From Halisarca cf. caerulea (lineage: Eukaryota; Porifera; Demospongiae; Chondrillida; Halisarcidae): a DNA stretch of 64,000 nucleotides. Location of the stretch: the NCBI GenBank assembly GCA_963170055.1, contig CAUJGJ010000135.1, forward strand, positions 283,501-347,500, in the 5' to 3' direction. Below are positions 1 to 14,313 of this stretch, in pieces. Position numbers and translations under genes: made by a program. A model generated the notes under the pieces. It saw only the letters and a program-made list of their open reading frames with translations. It ran no database searches and was not told the DNA's origin. Numbering within the stretch: the stretch's first letter is position 1; each line of letters begins with the position of its first letter.

Positions 1-3000
1 GTCTTCTAGGAATGGGCGTGGTGCTAGTGCCAAATATTGGTAGTAGCACCAGCACATCCAACACTACACAAATACACCGATAGTACTTATGAAATTTCAT
101 GTGTATCAACTAGGAATGTGTGTGTTGCTAGTACCAAATATTGGTATTAGCACCAGCATATCCAACACTACACAAATATTCTCACAGCACTTCAGAAACT
201 TCATGAGTGTCCACTGGGAATGTGCATGGTGCTAGTGCCAAATATTGGTATTAGCACCAGCATATCCAACACTACACAAATACGCCCACAGCACTTCATA
301 AACTTCATGTGTGTACACTGGGAATGTGCGTGGTGCTAGAGCTAAATATTGGTATTAGCACCAGCATATCCAACACTACACAAATACGCTCACAGTACTT
401 CAGAAACTTCATGTGTGTCCACTGGGAATGTGCGTGGTGATAGTGCTAAATATTGGTATTAGCACCAGCATATCCAACACTACGCACATACACCCACAGT
501 ACTTATGAAATTTCATGTGTGTCAACTAGGAATGTGTGTGTTGCTAGTACCAAATATTGGTATTAGCACCAGCATATCCAACACTACACAAATACACTTA
601 CAGTACTTATGAAAATTCATGTGTGTCTACTAGGAATATGCGTGGTGCTAGTGCCAAATATTGGTATTAGCACCAGCATATCCAACACTGCACAAAAACG
701 CCCACTGCACTTAAGAAACTTCATGTGTCAATTGTGCTTATGCGTGGTGCTAGTACAAAATATTGGTATTAGCACAAGCATATCCAACACTACACAAATC
801 CGCCCACAGTACTTATGAAATTTCATGTGTGTCTACTAGGAATGTGCGTGGTGCTAGTGCCAAATATTGGTATTAGCACGAGCTAATGCAACTCTACACC
901 AATACGCTCACAGATCTTTAGAAACTTCATGTGTGTCAATTGGGAATGTGCGTGATGCTAGTGCCAAATATTGGTATTAGCACCAGCATGTCCAGCACTA
1001 CACAAGAACACCCACAGCACTTCAGTAACTTCATGTGTGTCCACTGGGAATGTGCATGGTGCTAGTGCCAAATATTAGTCTTAGCACAAGCATATCCAAC
1101 ACTACACACATACACCTACAGTACTTATGAAATTTCATGTGTGTCTACTAGGAATGTGCGTGGTGCTAGTGCCAAATAATGGTATTAGCACCAGCATATC
1201 CAACACTACACAAATATTCTCACAGCACTTCAGAAACTTCATGTGTGTCCACTGGGAATGTGCATGGTGCTAGTGCCAAATATTGGTATTAGCACCAGCA
1301 TATCCAACACTACACAAATACGCCCACAGCACTTCATAAACTTCATGTGTGTACACTGGGAATGTGCGTGGTGCTAGAGCTAAATATTGGTATTAGCACC
1401 AGCATATCCAACACTACACAAATACGCCCACAGCACTTCAGTAACTTCATGTGTGTCCACTGGGAATGTGCGTTGTGTTAGTGCCAAATATTAGTCTTAA
1501 CACCAGCATATCCAACACTACACAAATACGCTCACAGTACTTCAGAAACTTCATGTGTGTCCACTGGGAATGTGCGTGGTGATAGTGCTAAATATTGGTA
1601 TTAGCACCAGCATATCCAACTCTACACACATACACCCACAGTACTTATGAAATTTCATGTGTGTCAACTAGGAATGTGTGTGTTGCTAGTACCAAATATT
1701 GGTATTAGCACCAGCATATCCAACACTACACAAATACACTTACAGTACTTATGAAAATTCATGTGTGTCTACTAGGAATGTGCGTGGTGCTAGTGCCAAA
1801 TATTGGTATTAGCACCAGCATATCCAACACTGCACAAAAACGCCCACTGCACTTAAGAAACTTCATGTGTCAATTGTGCTTATGCGTGGTGCTAGTACAA
1901 AATATTGGTATTAGCACAAGCATATCCAACACTACACAAATCCGCCCACAGTACTTATGAAATTTCATGTGTGTCTACTAGGAATGTGCGTGGTGCTAGT
2001 GCCAAATATTGGTATTAGCACGAGCTAATGCAACTCTACACCAATACGCTCACAGATCTTTAGAAACTTCATGTGTGTCAATTGGGAATGTGCGTGATGC
2101 TAGTGCCAAATATTGGTATTAGCACCAGCATGTCCAGCACTACACAAGAACACCCACAGCACTTCAGTAACTTCATGTGTGTCCACTGGGAATGTGCATG
2201 GTGCTAGTGCCAAATAATGGTATTAGCACCAGCATATCCAACACTACACAAATACGCTCACAGTACTTCAGAAACTTCATGTGTGTCCACTGGGAATGTG
2301 CGTGGTGATAGTGCTAAATATTGGTATTAGCACCAGCATATCCAACACTACACACATACACCCACAGTACTTATGAAATTTCATGTGTGTCAACTAGGAA
2401 TGTGTGTGTTGCTAGTACCAAATATTGGTATTAGCACCAGCATATCCAACACTACACAAATACACTTACAGTACTTATGAAAATTCATGTGTGTCTACTA
2501 GGAATGTGCGTGGTGCTAGTGCCAAATATTGGTATTAGCACCAGCATATCCAACACTGCACAAAAACGCCCACTGCACTTAAGAAACTTCATGTGTCAAT
2601 TGTGAATGTGCGTGGTGCTAGTACCAATTATTGGTATTAGCACCAGCATACCCAACACTACACAAATACGCCCACAGCACTTCATAAACTTCATGTGTGT
2701 CCACTGGGAATGTGCATGGTGCTAGTGCTAAATATTGGTATTAGCACCAGCATATCCAACACTACACAAATACACCCACAGTACTTATGAAATTTAATGT
2801 GTGTCAACTAGGATTGTGCGTGGTGCTTTTACCAAATATTGGTATTAGCACCAGCATATCCAACACTACACAAATACGCTAACAGCACTTCAGAAACTTC
2901 ATGTGTGTCAATTGGGAATGTGCGTGGTGCTATTACCAAATATTGGTATTAGCACCAGCATATCCAACACTACACAAATACGCTAACAGTACTTCAGAAA

Positions 3001-6000
3001 CTTCATGTGTGTCCACTGGAAATGTGTGTGGTGCTAGTGCTTAACATTGGTATTAGCACCAGCATATCCAACTCTACACACATACGCCCGCAGCACTTCA
3101 GAAACTTCATGTGTGTTCACTGGGAATATGCGTGGTGTTAGTTCCAAATATTGGTATTAGCACCAGCATATCCAACACTACTCAGATGCACTCACAGCAA
3201 TTGAAAAATTTCATGTGTGTCCACTGGGAATGTGGGTGGTGCTAATGCCAAATATTGGTATTAGCACGAGCTAAAGCCACTCTACACAAATACGCTCACA
3301 GATCTTCAGAAACTTCATGTGTGTCAAGTTGGAATGTGCGTGGTGCTAGTGCCAAATATTGGTATTAGCACCAGCATATCCAGCACTACACAAGAACGCC
3401 CACAGAACTTCAGCAACTTCATGTGTGTCCACTGGGAATGTGCATGGTGCTAGTGCCAAATATTAGTCTTAGAACAAGCATATCCAACACTACACAAATA
3501 CAACCACAGTACTTATGAAATTTCATGTGTGTCTTCTAGGAATGGGCGTGGTGCTAGTGCCAAATATTGGTAGTAGCACCAGCACATCCAACACTACACA
3601 AATACACCGATAGTACTTATGAAATTTCATGTGTGTCAACTAGGAATGTGTGTGTTGCTAGTACCAAATATTGGTATTAGCACCAGCATATCCAACACTA
3701 CACAAATATTCTCACAGCACTTCAGAAACTTCATGTGTGTCCACTGGGAATGTGCATGGTGCTAGTGCCAAATATTGGTATTAGCACCAGCATATCCAAC
3801 ACTACACAAATACGCCCACAGCACTTCATAAACTTCATGTGTGTACACTGGGAATGTGCGTGGTGTTAGAGCTAAATATTGGTATTAGCACCAGCATATC
3901 CAACACTACACAAATACGCCCACAGCACTTCAGTAACTTCATGTGTGTCCACTGGGAATGTGCGTTGTGTTAGTGCCAAATATTAGTCTTAACACCAGCA
4001 TATCCAACACTACACAAATACGCTCACAGTACTTCAGAAACTTCATGTGTGTCCACTGGGAATGTGCGTGGTGATAGTGCTAAATATTGGTATTAGCACC
4101 AACATATCCAACACTACACACATACACCCACAGTACTTATGAAATTTCATGTGTGTCAACTAGGAATGTGTGTGTTGCTAGTACCAAATATTGGTATTAG
4201 CACCAGCATATCCAACACTACACAAATACACTTACAGTACTTATGAAAATTCATGTGTGCCTACTAGGAATGTGCGTGGTGCTAGTGCCAAATATTGGTA
4301 TTAGCACCAGCATATCCAACACTGCACAAAAACGCCCACTGCACTTAAGAAACTTCATGTGTCAATTGTGCTTATGCGTGGTGATAGTACAAAATATTGG
4401 TATTAGCACAAGCATATCCAACACTACACAAATCCGCCCACAGTACTTATGAAATTTCATGTGTGTCTACTAGGAATGTGCGTGGTGCTAGTGCCAAATA
4501 TTGGTATTAGCACGAGCTAATGCAACTCTACACCAATACGCTCACAGATCTTTAGAAACTTCATGTGTGTCAATTGGGAATGTGCGTGATGCTAGTGCCA
4601 AATATTGGTATTAGCACCAGCATGTCCAGCACTACACAAGAACACCCACAGCACTTCAGTAACTTCATGTGTGTCCACTGGGAATGTGCATGGTGCTAGT
4701 GCCAAATATTAGTCTTAGCACAAGCATATCCAACACTATACACATACACCTACAGTACTTATGAAATTTCATGTGTGTCTACTAGGAATGTGCGTGGTGC
4801 TAGTGCCAAATAATGGTATTAGCACCAGCATATCCAACACTACACAAATACGCTCACAGTACTTCAGAAACTTCATGTGTGTCCACTGGGAATGTGCGTG
4901 GTGATAGTGCTAAATATTGGTATTAGCACCAGCATATCCAACACTACACACATACACCCACAGTACTTATGAAATTTCATGTGTGTCAACTAGGAATGTG
5001 CGTGGTGCTAGTGCCAAATATTGGTATTAGCACCAGCATATCCAACACTGCACAAAAACGCCCACTGCACTTAAGAAACTTCATGTGTCAATTGTGCTTG
5101 TGCGTGGTGCTAGTACAAAATATTGGTATTAGCACAAGCATATCCAACACTACACAAATACGCCCACAGTACTTATGAAATTTCATGTGTGTCTACTAGG
5201 AATGTGCGTGGTGCTAGTGCCAAATATTGGTATTAGCACGAGCTAATGCAACTCTACACAAATACGTTCACAGATCTTTAGAAACTTCATGTGTGTCAAT
5301 TGGGAATGTGCGTGGTGCTAGTACAAAATATTGGTATTAGCACAAGCATATCCAACACTACACAAATCCGCCCACAGTACTTATGAAATTTCATGTGTGT
5401 CTACTAGGAATGTGCGTGGTGCTAGTGCCAAATATTGGTATTAGCACGAGCTAATGCAACTCTACACAAATACGCTCACAGATCTTTAGAAACTTCATGT
5501 GTGTCAATTGGGAATGTGCGTGGTGCTAGTGCCAAATATTGGTATTAGCACCAGCATGTCCAGCACTACACAAGAACGCCCACAGCACTTCAGTAACTTC
5601 ATGTGTGTCCACTGGGAATGTGCATGGTGCTAGTGCCAAATATTAGTCTTAGCACAAGCATATCCAACACTACACACATACACCTACAGTACTTATGAAA
5701 TTTCATGTGTGTCTACTAGGAATGTGCGCGGTGCTAGTGCCAAATATTGGTATTAGCACCAGCATATCCAACACTAGACAAATATGCTCACAGAACTTCA
5801 GAAACTTCATGTGTGTCCACTACGAATGTTCGTGGTTTTTGTGGCAAATATTGGTCCTACAACCACCATATCCAACACTACACAAATATGCCCATAGCAC
5901 TTCAGAAACCTCATGAGTGTGCACAGGGAATGTGCATTGTGCTAGTGCCAAATATTGGCATTAACACCAGCATATCCAACACTACACAAATACGCCCACA

Positions 6001-7983
6001 GTTCTTCAGAAACTTCATGTGTGTCCACTGGGAATGTGCGTGGTGCTAGTGCCAAATATTGGCCTTAGAACCACCATATCCAACACTACACAAATATTCT
6101 CACAGCACTTCAGAAACTTCATGCGTGTCTACTGGGAATGTGCGTGGTGTTAGTCCCAAATATTGGTTTTAGCACCAGCGTATCCAACACTACACAAATA
6201 CGCCCACAGCACTTTATATACTTCATGTGTGTCCACTTTGAAAGTGCGTGGTGCTAGTGCCAAATATTTGTATTAGCACCAGCATATCCAATAGTACACA
6301 AATATGCCCACAGCACTTTTGAAACTTCAAGCGTGTCCACTGGGAGTGTGCGTGGTGCTAGTGCCAAATTTTGGTCTTAGAACCACCATATTCAGTACTA
6401 CACAAATATGCCCATAGCACTTCAGAAACCTCATGAGTGTCCACTGGGAATGTGCGTGGTGCTAGTGCCAAATATTTGGCTTAGAACCACCATATCCTAC
6501 ACTAAACAAATATGCTCACAGCACTTCAGAAACTTCATGTGTGTCCACTGGGAATGTGCGTGGTTTTAGTGCCAAATATTGGTCTTAGAACCACCATATC
6601 CAACACTACACAAATATGCCGACAGCTCTTCAGAAACCTGATGTATGTCCACTGGGAATGTGCGTGGTGCTAGTGCCAAATATTGGCATTAGCACCAGCA
6701 TATCCAACATTACACTATTATGCCCACAGCAGTTCAGAAACTTCATGTGTGTCCACTGGGAATGTGCGTGGTGCTAGTGCCAAATATTGGTCTTAGAACC
6801 ACCATATCCAACACTACACAAATATGCCCACAGTACTTCAGAAACTTCATGTGTGTCCACTTTGAATGTGCGTTTGGCTAGTGCCAAATATTTGTATTAT
6901 CACCAGCATATCCAATAGTACACAAATACACCAACAGCACTTCAGAAACTTCATACGTGTCCACTGGGAATGTGCATGGTGCTAGTGCCAAACTTTGCTC
7001 TTAGAACAACCATATCCAACACTACACAAATATGCCCGCAGCACTTCAGAAACTTCATGAGTGTCCACTGGGAATGTGTGTGGTGCTAGTGCCAAATATT
7101 GGTCTTAGAACCACCATATCCAACACTACACAAATATGCTCATAGCACTTCAGAAACTTCATGTGTGTCCACTGGGAATGTTCGTGGTTTTTGTGGCAAA
7201 TATTGGTCCTACAACCACCATATAAAACACTACACAAATACGCCCACAGCTCTTCAGAAACCTCATGTATGTTCACTGGGAATGTGCGTGGTGCTAGTGC
7301 CAAATATTGGCATTAACACCAGCATATCCAACACTACACAAATATGCTCACAGCACTTCAGAAACTTCATGTGTGTCCACTGGGAATGTGCGTGGTTTTA
7401 GTGCCAAATATTGGTCTTAGAACCACCGGCCATATCCAACACTACACAAATACGCCTACAGCTCTTCAAAAACCTCATGTGTGTCCACTGGGAATGTGCG
7501 TGGTGCTAGTACCAAATATTGGCATTAGCACCACCATATCCAACACTACACAAATACGCCCACAGCACTTCAGAAACTTCATGTGTGTCCACTGGGAATG
7601 TGCGTGGTGCTAGTTTCAAATATTGGTCTTAGAACCACCATATCCAACACTACACAAAAATTAGGTGTTAGCGCCAAATATCGATATTAGCACAAGCGTA
7701 TCCAACACTACATAAATACGCCCACAGCACTTCAGAAACTTCATGCGTGTCTACTGGGAATGTGCATGGTGTTAGTCCCAAATATTGGTATTAGCACCAG
7801 CGTATCCAACATTACACAAATACGCCCACAGCACTTCACAAACTTCATGTGTGTCCTCTTTGAATGTGCGTGGTGCTAGTGCCAAATATTTGTATTAGCA
7901 CCAGCATATCTAATAGTACACAAATACGCCCACAGCACTTTTGAAACTTCATGTGTGTCCACTGGGAATGTGCATGGTTTTAG

Positions 7984-9434
7984 TGGTTCTAAGACCAATA
8001 TTTGGCACTAGCACCACTCACATTGTCAGTGGATACACATGAAGTTTCTGAAGTGCTGTGGGCATATTTGTGTAGTGTTGGATATGGTGGTTCTAAGACC
8101 AAAACTTGGCACTAGCACCATGCACATTCCCAGTGGACACGCATGAAGTCTCTGAAGTGCTATGGGTGTATTTGTGTAGTATTAAATATGCTGGTGCTAA
8201 TACAAATAATTGGCACTAGCACCACGCACATTTCCAGTGGACACACATGAAGTTTCTGAAGTGCTGTGGGCGTATTTGTGTAGTGTTGGATACACTGGTG
8301 CTAATACCAATATTTGGCACTAGCACCACGCACATTCCCAGTGGATGAACATTAAGTTTCTGTAGTGCTGTGGGCATATTTGTGTAGTGTTGGATATGGT
8401 GGTTCTAAGACCAATATTTGGCAATAGCACCACACACATTCCCAGTGGACATTCATGAGGTTTCTGAAGAGCTGTGGGCGTATTTGTGTACTATTGGATA
8501 TGCTGGTGTTAATATCAATATTTGGCACTAGCACCACGTACATTTCCAGTGGACACACATGAGGTTTCTGAAGAGTTGTGGGAGTATTTGTGTAGTGTTG
8601 GATATGGTGGTTCTAAGACCAATAATTGGAACTAGCACCACTCACATTGTCAGTGGATACACATGAAGTTTCTGAAGTGCTGTGGGCATATTTGTGTAGT
8701 GTTGGATATGTTGGTTCTAAGACCAAGACTTGGCACTAGCACCATGCACATTCCCAGTGGTCACGCATGAAGTCTCTGAAGTGCTATGGGTGTATTTGTG
8801 TACTATTGGATATGCTGGTGCTAATACAAATAATTGGCACTAGCACCACGCACATTTCCAGTGGACACACATGAAGTTTTTGAAGTGCTGTGGGCGTATT
8901 TGTGTAGTGTTGGATACGCTGGTGCTAATACCAATATTTGGCACTAACACCACGTACGTTCCCAGTATACACGCATCAAGTTTCTGAAGTACTGTGGGCG
9001 TATTTGTGTAATGTTTGATATGGTGGTTCTAAGACCAATATTTGGCACTAAAACCACGCGCATTCCCAGTGGACACACATGAAGTTCATGAACTGCTGTG
9101 GGCGTATTTGTGTAGTGCTGGATATGCTGGTGCAAATATCAATATTTGGCACTAGCACCACGTACATTTCCAGTGGACACACATGAGGTTTCTGAAGAGC
9201 TGTGGGCGTAATTATGTAGTATTGGATATGGTGGTTCTAAGACCAATATTTGGTACTAGCACCGTGCACGCACATTGTCAATGGATACACATGAAGTTTC
9301 TAAAGTGCTGTGGGCGTATTTGTGTACTATTGGATATGCTGGTGCTAATACAAATAATTGGCACTAGCACCACACACATTTCCCGTGGACACATATGAAG
9401 TTTCTGAAGTGCTTTTGTGTAGTGTTGGATACGC
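7984..9434 (-). repeat. Inverted block inside the 104-bp array (about 14 units)
   Basis: Between about 7,984 and 9,434 the repeat reads as its reverse complement (TTCTAAGACCAATATTTGG and TGTGTAGTGTTGGATA instead of the forward forms). Both junctions are sharp: just after TGCATGGTTTTAG at the left, and at GTTGGATACG followed by TCCAATGCTACA at the right. An internal inversion, or insertion of array DNA in the opposite orientation, explains it. Confidence 0.93.
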
Positions 9435-12243
9435 AATGTCCAATGCTACAGAGATACGCCCACAGCACTTCAGAAACTTCAAGCGTGTGCACTGGGAATG
9501 TGCGTGGTGCTAGTCGAAATATTGGTCTTAGAACCACAATATCCAACACTACACAAATACGCCCACAGCAGTTCAGAAACTTCATGTGTGTCCACTGGGA
9601 ATGTGCGTGGTGTTAGTGCCAAATATTGGTCTTAGAACCACCATATCCAACACTACACAAATATGCCCACAGCTCTCCAGAAACTTCATGTGTGTCCACT
9701 GGGAACGTGCGTGGTTTTAGTGCCAAATATTGGTCTTAGAACCACCATATCGAACACTACGCAAATATGCCCACAACATTACAGAAACTTAATGTGCTTC
9801 CACTGGGAATGTGCGTGGTGCTAATGCCAAATATTCGTCTTAACACCAGCATATTTAACACTACACAGATATGCCCGCAACACTTCAGAAACTTCATGTT
9901 TGGGAATGTGCGTGGTGCTAGTACCAAATATTGGTCTTAGAACCACCATATCAAACAGTACACAAATCCGCCCATACTACTTCAGAAACTTCATGCGTGT
10001 CTACTGGGAGTATGCGTGGTGCTAGTGCCAAATATTGGTATTAACACCAGCATATCCAACACTACATAGATACGCCCACAGCAGTTCAGAAACTTTATGT
10101 GTGTCCACTGGGAATGTGCGTGGCGCAAGTGCCAAATATTAGTCTTAGAACCAACATATCCAACACTACACAAATACTCCCAGAGTACTTTAGAAACATT
10201 ATGTGTGTCCGCTGGGAATGTGCGTGGTGCTAGTGCCAAATATTGGTATTAGCACCAGCGTATCCAACACTACACAGATACGCTCACAGCACTTCTGAAA
10301 CTTCATGTGTGTCCACTGGGAATGTGCATGGTGCTAGTGCCAAATATTTGCATTAACACAAGCATATCCAATGCTACACAGATACGCCCACAGAACTTCA
10401 GAAACTTCATGCGTGTCCACTGGGAATGTGTGTGGTGCTAGTACCAAATATTGGCCTTAGAACCACCATATCCAACACTACACTAATACGCCAACAGCAC
10501 TTCAGAAACTTCATGTGTATCCACTGACAATGTGCGTGGTGCTAGTGCCAAATATTGGTGTTTGAACCACCATATCCAACACTACACAAATATGCCCACT
10601 GTACTTAAGAAACTTCATGTGTGTCCACTGTAAATGTTCGTTGTGCTAGTGCCAAATATTATTATTAGCACCAGCATATCCAACACTACCCAGATACGCC
10701 CACAGCACTTCAGAAACTTCATGTGTGTACATTGGGAATGAGCGTGGTGCTAGTGCCAAATATTTGTATTAGCACCAACATATCTAACACTACACAAATA
10801 CGCCCACAGTACTTCAGAAACTTCATGTGTGTCCACTTTGAATGTGCATGGTATTAGTGCCAAATATTGGTATTAGCACCATCATATCCAACACTACATA
10901 GATACGCCCACAGCAATTCAGAAACTTTATGTGTGTCCACTGGGAATGTGCGTGGCGCTAGTGCTAAATATTAGTCTTAGAACCAACATATCCAACACTA
11001 CACAAATATGCTCACAGCACTTCAGAAACGTCATGTGTGTCCACTGGGAATGTGCGTGGTGCTAGTGCCAAATATTGGTATTAGCCCCAGCGTATCCAAC
11101 ACTACACAGATATGCCCACAGCACTTCAGAAACTTCATGTGTGTCCACTTTGAATGTGCGTGGTGCAAGTGCCAAATATTTGTATTAACACAAGCATATC
11201 CAATGCTACACAGATATGCCCACAGCTCTTCGGAAACTTCATGTGTGTCCACTGGGAATGTGCGTGGTGCTAGTGCCAAATATTGGTCTTAGAACCACCA
11301 TATCCAACACTACACTAATACACCCACAGCACTTCAGAAACTTCATGTGTATCCACTGACAATGTGCGTGGTGCTAGTACCAAATATTGGTGTTTGAACC
11401 ACCATATCCAACACTACACAAATATGCCCACAGCACTTAAGAAACTTCATGTGTGTCCACTGTAAATGTTCATGGTGCTAGTGCCAAATATTATTATTAG
11501 CACCAGCATATCCAACACTACACAGATACGCCCACAGCACTTCAGAAACTTCATGTGTGTCCACTGGGAATGTGCGTGGTGCTAGTGCCAAATATTTGTA
11601 TTAACAGAAGCATATCCAATGCTACACTGATACGCCCACAGCACTTCAGAAACTTCATGCGTGTTCACTGGGAATGTGCGTTGTGTTAGTACCAAATATT
11701 GGTCTTAGAACCACTATATCCAACACTACACTAATACGCCCACAGCACTTCAGAAACTTCATGTGTATCCACGGACAATGTGCGTGGTGCTAGTACCAAA
11801 TATTGGTATTTGAACCACCATATCCAACACTACACAAATAGCCCACTACACTTAAGAAACTTCATGTGTGTCCACTGTAAATGTTTGTGGTGCTAGTGCC
11901 AAATATTATTATTAGCACCAGCATATCCAACACTACACAGATACGCCCACAGCACTTCGGAAACTTCATGTATTTCCACTGGGAATGAGCGTGGTGCTAG
12001 TGCCAAATATTGGTATTAGCACCAACATATCTAACAGTACACAAATACGCCCACAGTACTTCAGAAACTTCATGCATGTTTACTGTGAATGTGCGTGGTG
12101 CTAGTGCCAAGTATTGGTATTAGCACCAGCTTATCCAACACTACACAAATACGCCCACAGTACTTTGGAAACTTCATGTGTGTCCACTTGGAATGTGCGT
12201 GGTATTAGTGCCAAATATTGGTATTAGCACCAGCATATTTAAC

Positions 12244-13057
12244 ACTACACAGATACGCCCACAGCAGTTCAGAAATTTCATGTGCGTCCACTGGGAATGT
12301 GCGTGGCGCTAGTGTCTTAGAACCAACATATCCAACACTACACAAATACGCCCAGAGTACTTCAGAAACTTTATGTATGTCCACTGGGAATGTGCGTGGT
12401 GCTAGTGCCAAATATTGGTATTAGCACCAGCGTATCCAACACTACACAGATACGCCCACAGCATTTCAGAAACTTCATGTGTGTCCACTTTGAATGTGCA
12501 TAGTGCAAGTGCCAAATATTTGTATTAACACAAGCATATCCAATGCTACACAGATATGCCCACAGCACTTCAGAAACTTCATGCGTGTCCACTGGGAATG
12601 TGCGTGGTGCTAGTACCAAATATTGGTCTTAGAACCACCATATCTAACACTACACTAATATATGCCCACAGCACTTCAGAAATTTCATGTGCGTCCACTG
12701 GGAATGTGCGTGGCGCTAGTGTCTTAGAACCAACATATCCAACACTACACAAATACGCCCAGAGTACTTCAGAAACTTTATGTATGTCCACTGGGAATGT
12801 GCGTGGTGCTAGTGCCAAATATTGGTATTAGCACCAGCGTATCCAACACTACACAGATACGCCCACAGCACTTCAGAAACTTCATGTGTGTCCACTTTGA
12901 ATGTGCGTAGTGCAAGTGCCAAATATTTGTATTAACACAAGCATATCCAATGCTACACAGATATGCCCACAGCACTTCAGAAACTTCATGCGTGTCCACT
13001 GGGAATGTGCGTGGTGCTAGTACCAAATATTGGTCTTAGAACCACCATATCTAACAC
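12244..13057. repeat. Recent 407-bp tandem duplication within the array
   Basis: Positions 12,244-12,650 and 12,651-13,057 are almost identical, including a shared private deletion in which GCGCTAGTGTCTTAGAACC lacks the usual core. The duplicated block is four units long minus 9 bases, so the array is still amplifying in multi-unit blocks. Confidence 0.85.
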
Positions 13058-13647
13058 TACACTAATATATGCCCACAGCACTTCAGAAATTTCATGTGTA
13101 TCTACTGACAATGTGCGTGGTGCTAGTACCAATTATTGGTGTTTGAACCACCATATCTAACACTACACACATATGCCCACAGCACTTAAGAAACTTCATT
13201 TGTGTCCGCTGTAAATGTTCGTGGTGCTAGTGCCAAATATTATTATTAGCACCAGCATATCCAACACTACACAGATACGCCCACAGCACTTCAGAAACTT
13301 CATGTGTGTCCACTGGGAATTTGCGTGGTGCTAGTGCCAAATATTGGTCTTAGAACCACCATATCCAACACTACACAAATATGCCCACAGCACTTCAGAA
13401 ACTTCATGTGTGTGCACTGGGAATGTGCGTGGTGGTATTGCAAAATATTGGTCTTAACACTAGCATATTTAACACTACACAGATACGCCCACAACACTTC
13501 AGAAACTTCATGGGTATCCACTGGGAATGTACGTGGTGCTAGTGCCAAATATTGGTATTAGCACCAGTATAACCAACACAGTGACTACACAAATATATAG
13601 GAGCTAATGCTGATGGATATTGAACTAACGATCATTTTGTAGCTCAG

Positions 13648-14313
13648 GTGCAAAAGGTAGCAAAGATAGTAAATTTTAAATACCCAGAGGAACGTTTTGA
13701 TGTAGTTTGGATATTTGATCAGTCTAGCAACCATAGAGCATATGCAAAAGATGCCTTATTAGCACATAAAATGAATGTACATCCAGGGGGATCATACAAG
13801 ATGAGGAATTCACCTATAGTTGTAAATGGAATACCTAAGATACAGCACATGCAAGATGAACATGGTACACCAAAGGGACTGAAGAGGGTACTGGAGGAGC
13901 GAGGAGTAAATACACATGGAATGAAGAAGGAGGACATGATAAGGGAGTTAAACACATTTGAAGATTTTAAAAATGAAAAATCAAGGGTGGCGAGGGAGAT
14001 TGCAAGGCACGGACACAGAATATTATTTATTCCAGCATTTCATCCTAAACTTAATCCTATAGAGTGAGTATGGGGATTAGCCAAAGCATATGCTAGGGAA
14101 CACTGTGACTATACGTTTAGAGGACTACAAAATATAATCACACCAGCATTTAACAATGTAACACTAGACAACATAAGGAAATATTTTCGTAAAAGCAGAG
14201 ACTACATGCGAGCATATACAAATGAAGAAGTAAACACAGGTGCAGATGCAGATGTTGTTGTGAAGGCATACAGTAGTCACAGGAAGGTGTCAGAGTTGGT
14301 GAGTAGGGTATAA
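13648..14313 (+). pseudogene. DDE transposase fragment (IS630/Tc1-mariner-like), broken
   Basis: The frame encodes the C-terminal part of a DDE transposase. It contains the second catalytic aspartate in WIFDQSSNH, the family landmarks MNVHPGG and GTPKGLKRVLEERGV, and the third acidic residue in HPKLNPIE. An in-frame TGA at 14,068-14,070 directly follows that glutamate; the frame then continues with VWGLAKAYAREHCDYTF to a natural stop at 14,311-14,313. The first catalytic aspartate and N-terminal DNA-binding part are missing: the frame has no ATG at its start and is closed upstream, although TTTTGTAGCTCAG could be a splice acceptor. It lies only about 80 bases from the end of the 104-bp array, so it may be the coding remnant of the transposon that contains or seeded the array. 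The family call rests on motif recognition. Confidence 0.85.

Larger units (their letters stand above)
1..13570. repeat. Tandem satellite array, 104-bp unit, about 130 copies
   Basis: Successive copies of the block starting CAAATATTGG recur every 104 bases (for example at 135 and 239). Typical landmarks in order are the CAAATATTGG core, a CAGCATATCCAACACTACAC stretch, a CACTTCAGAAACTTCATG stretch, and CACTGGGAATGTGCGTGG. The unit contains an inverted repeat, GGTGCTAGTGCCAA and TTGGTATTAGCACC around a 3-base centre. Two main flavours differ beside the core (TATTAGCACCAGC and TCTTAGAACCACC). The array runs off the left edge and ends near 13,570. Short open frames in it are frame echoes of the repeat, not genes. 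It could be a free satellite or an internal part of a transposon, given the transposase remnant beside it. Confidence 0.97.

Noticed and set aside
609..13561. Many 60-140 residue open frames on both strands, several nearly identical
   Set aside because: They are frame echoes of the 104-bp satellite; identical repeats give identical frames and stops fall at unit borders.
1..13570. CRISPR-like array
   Set aside because: Repeats are directly adjacent 104-bp units without unique spacers, and the genome is eukaryotic.
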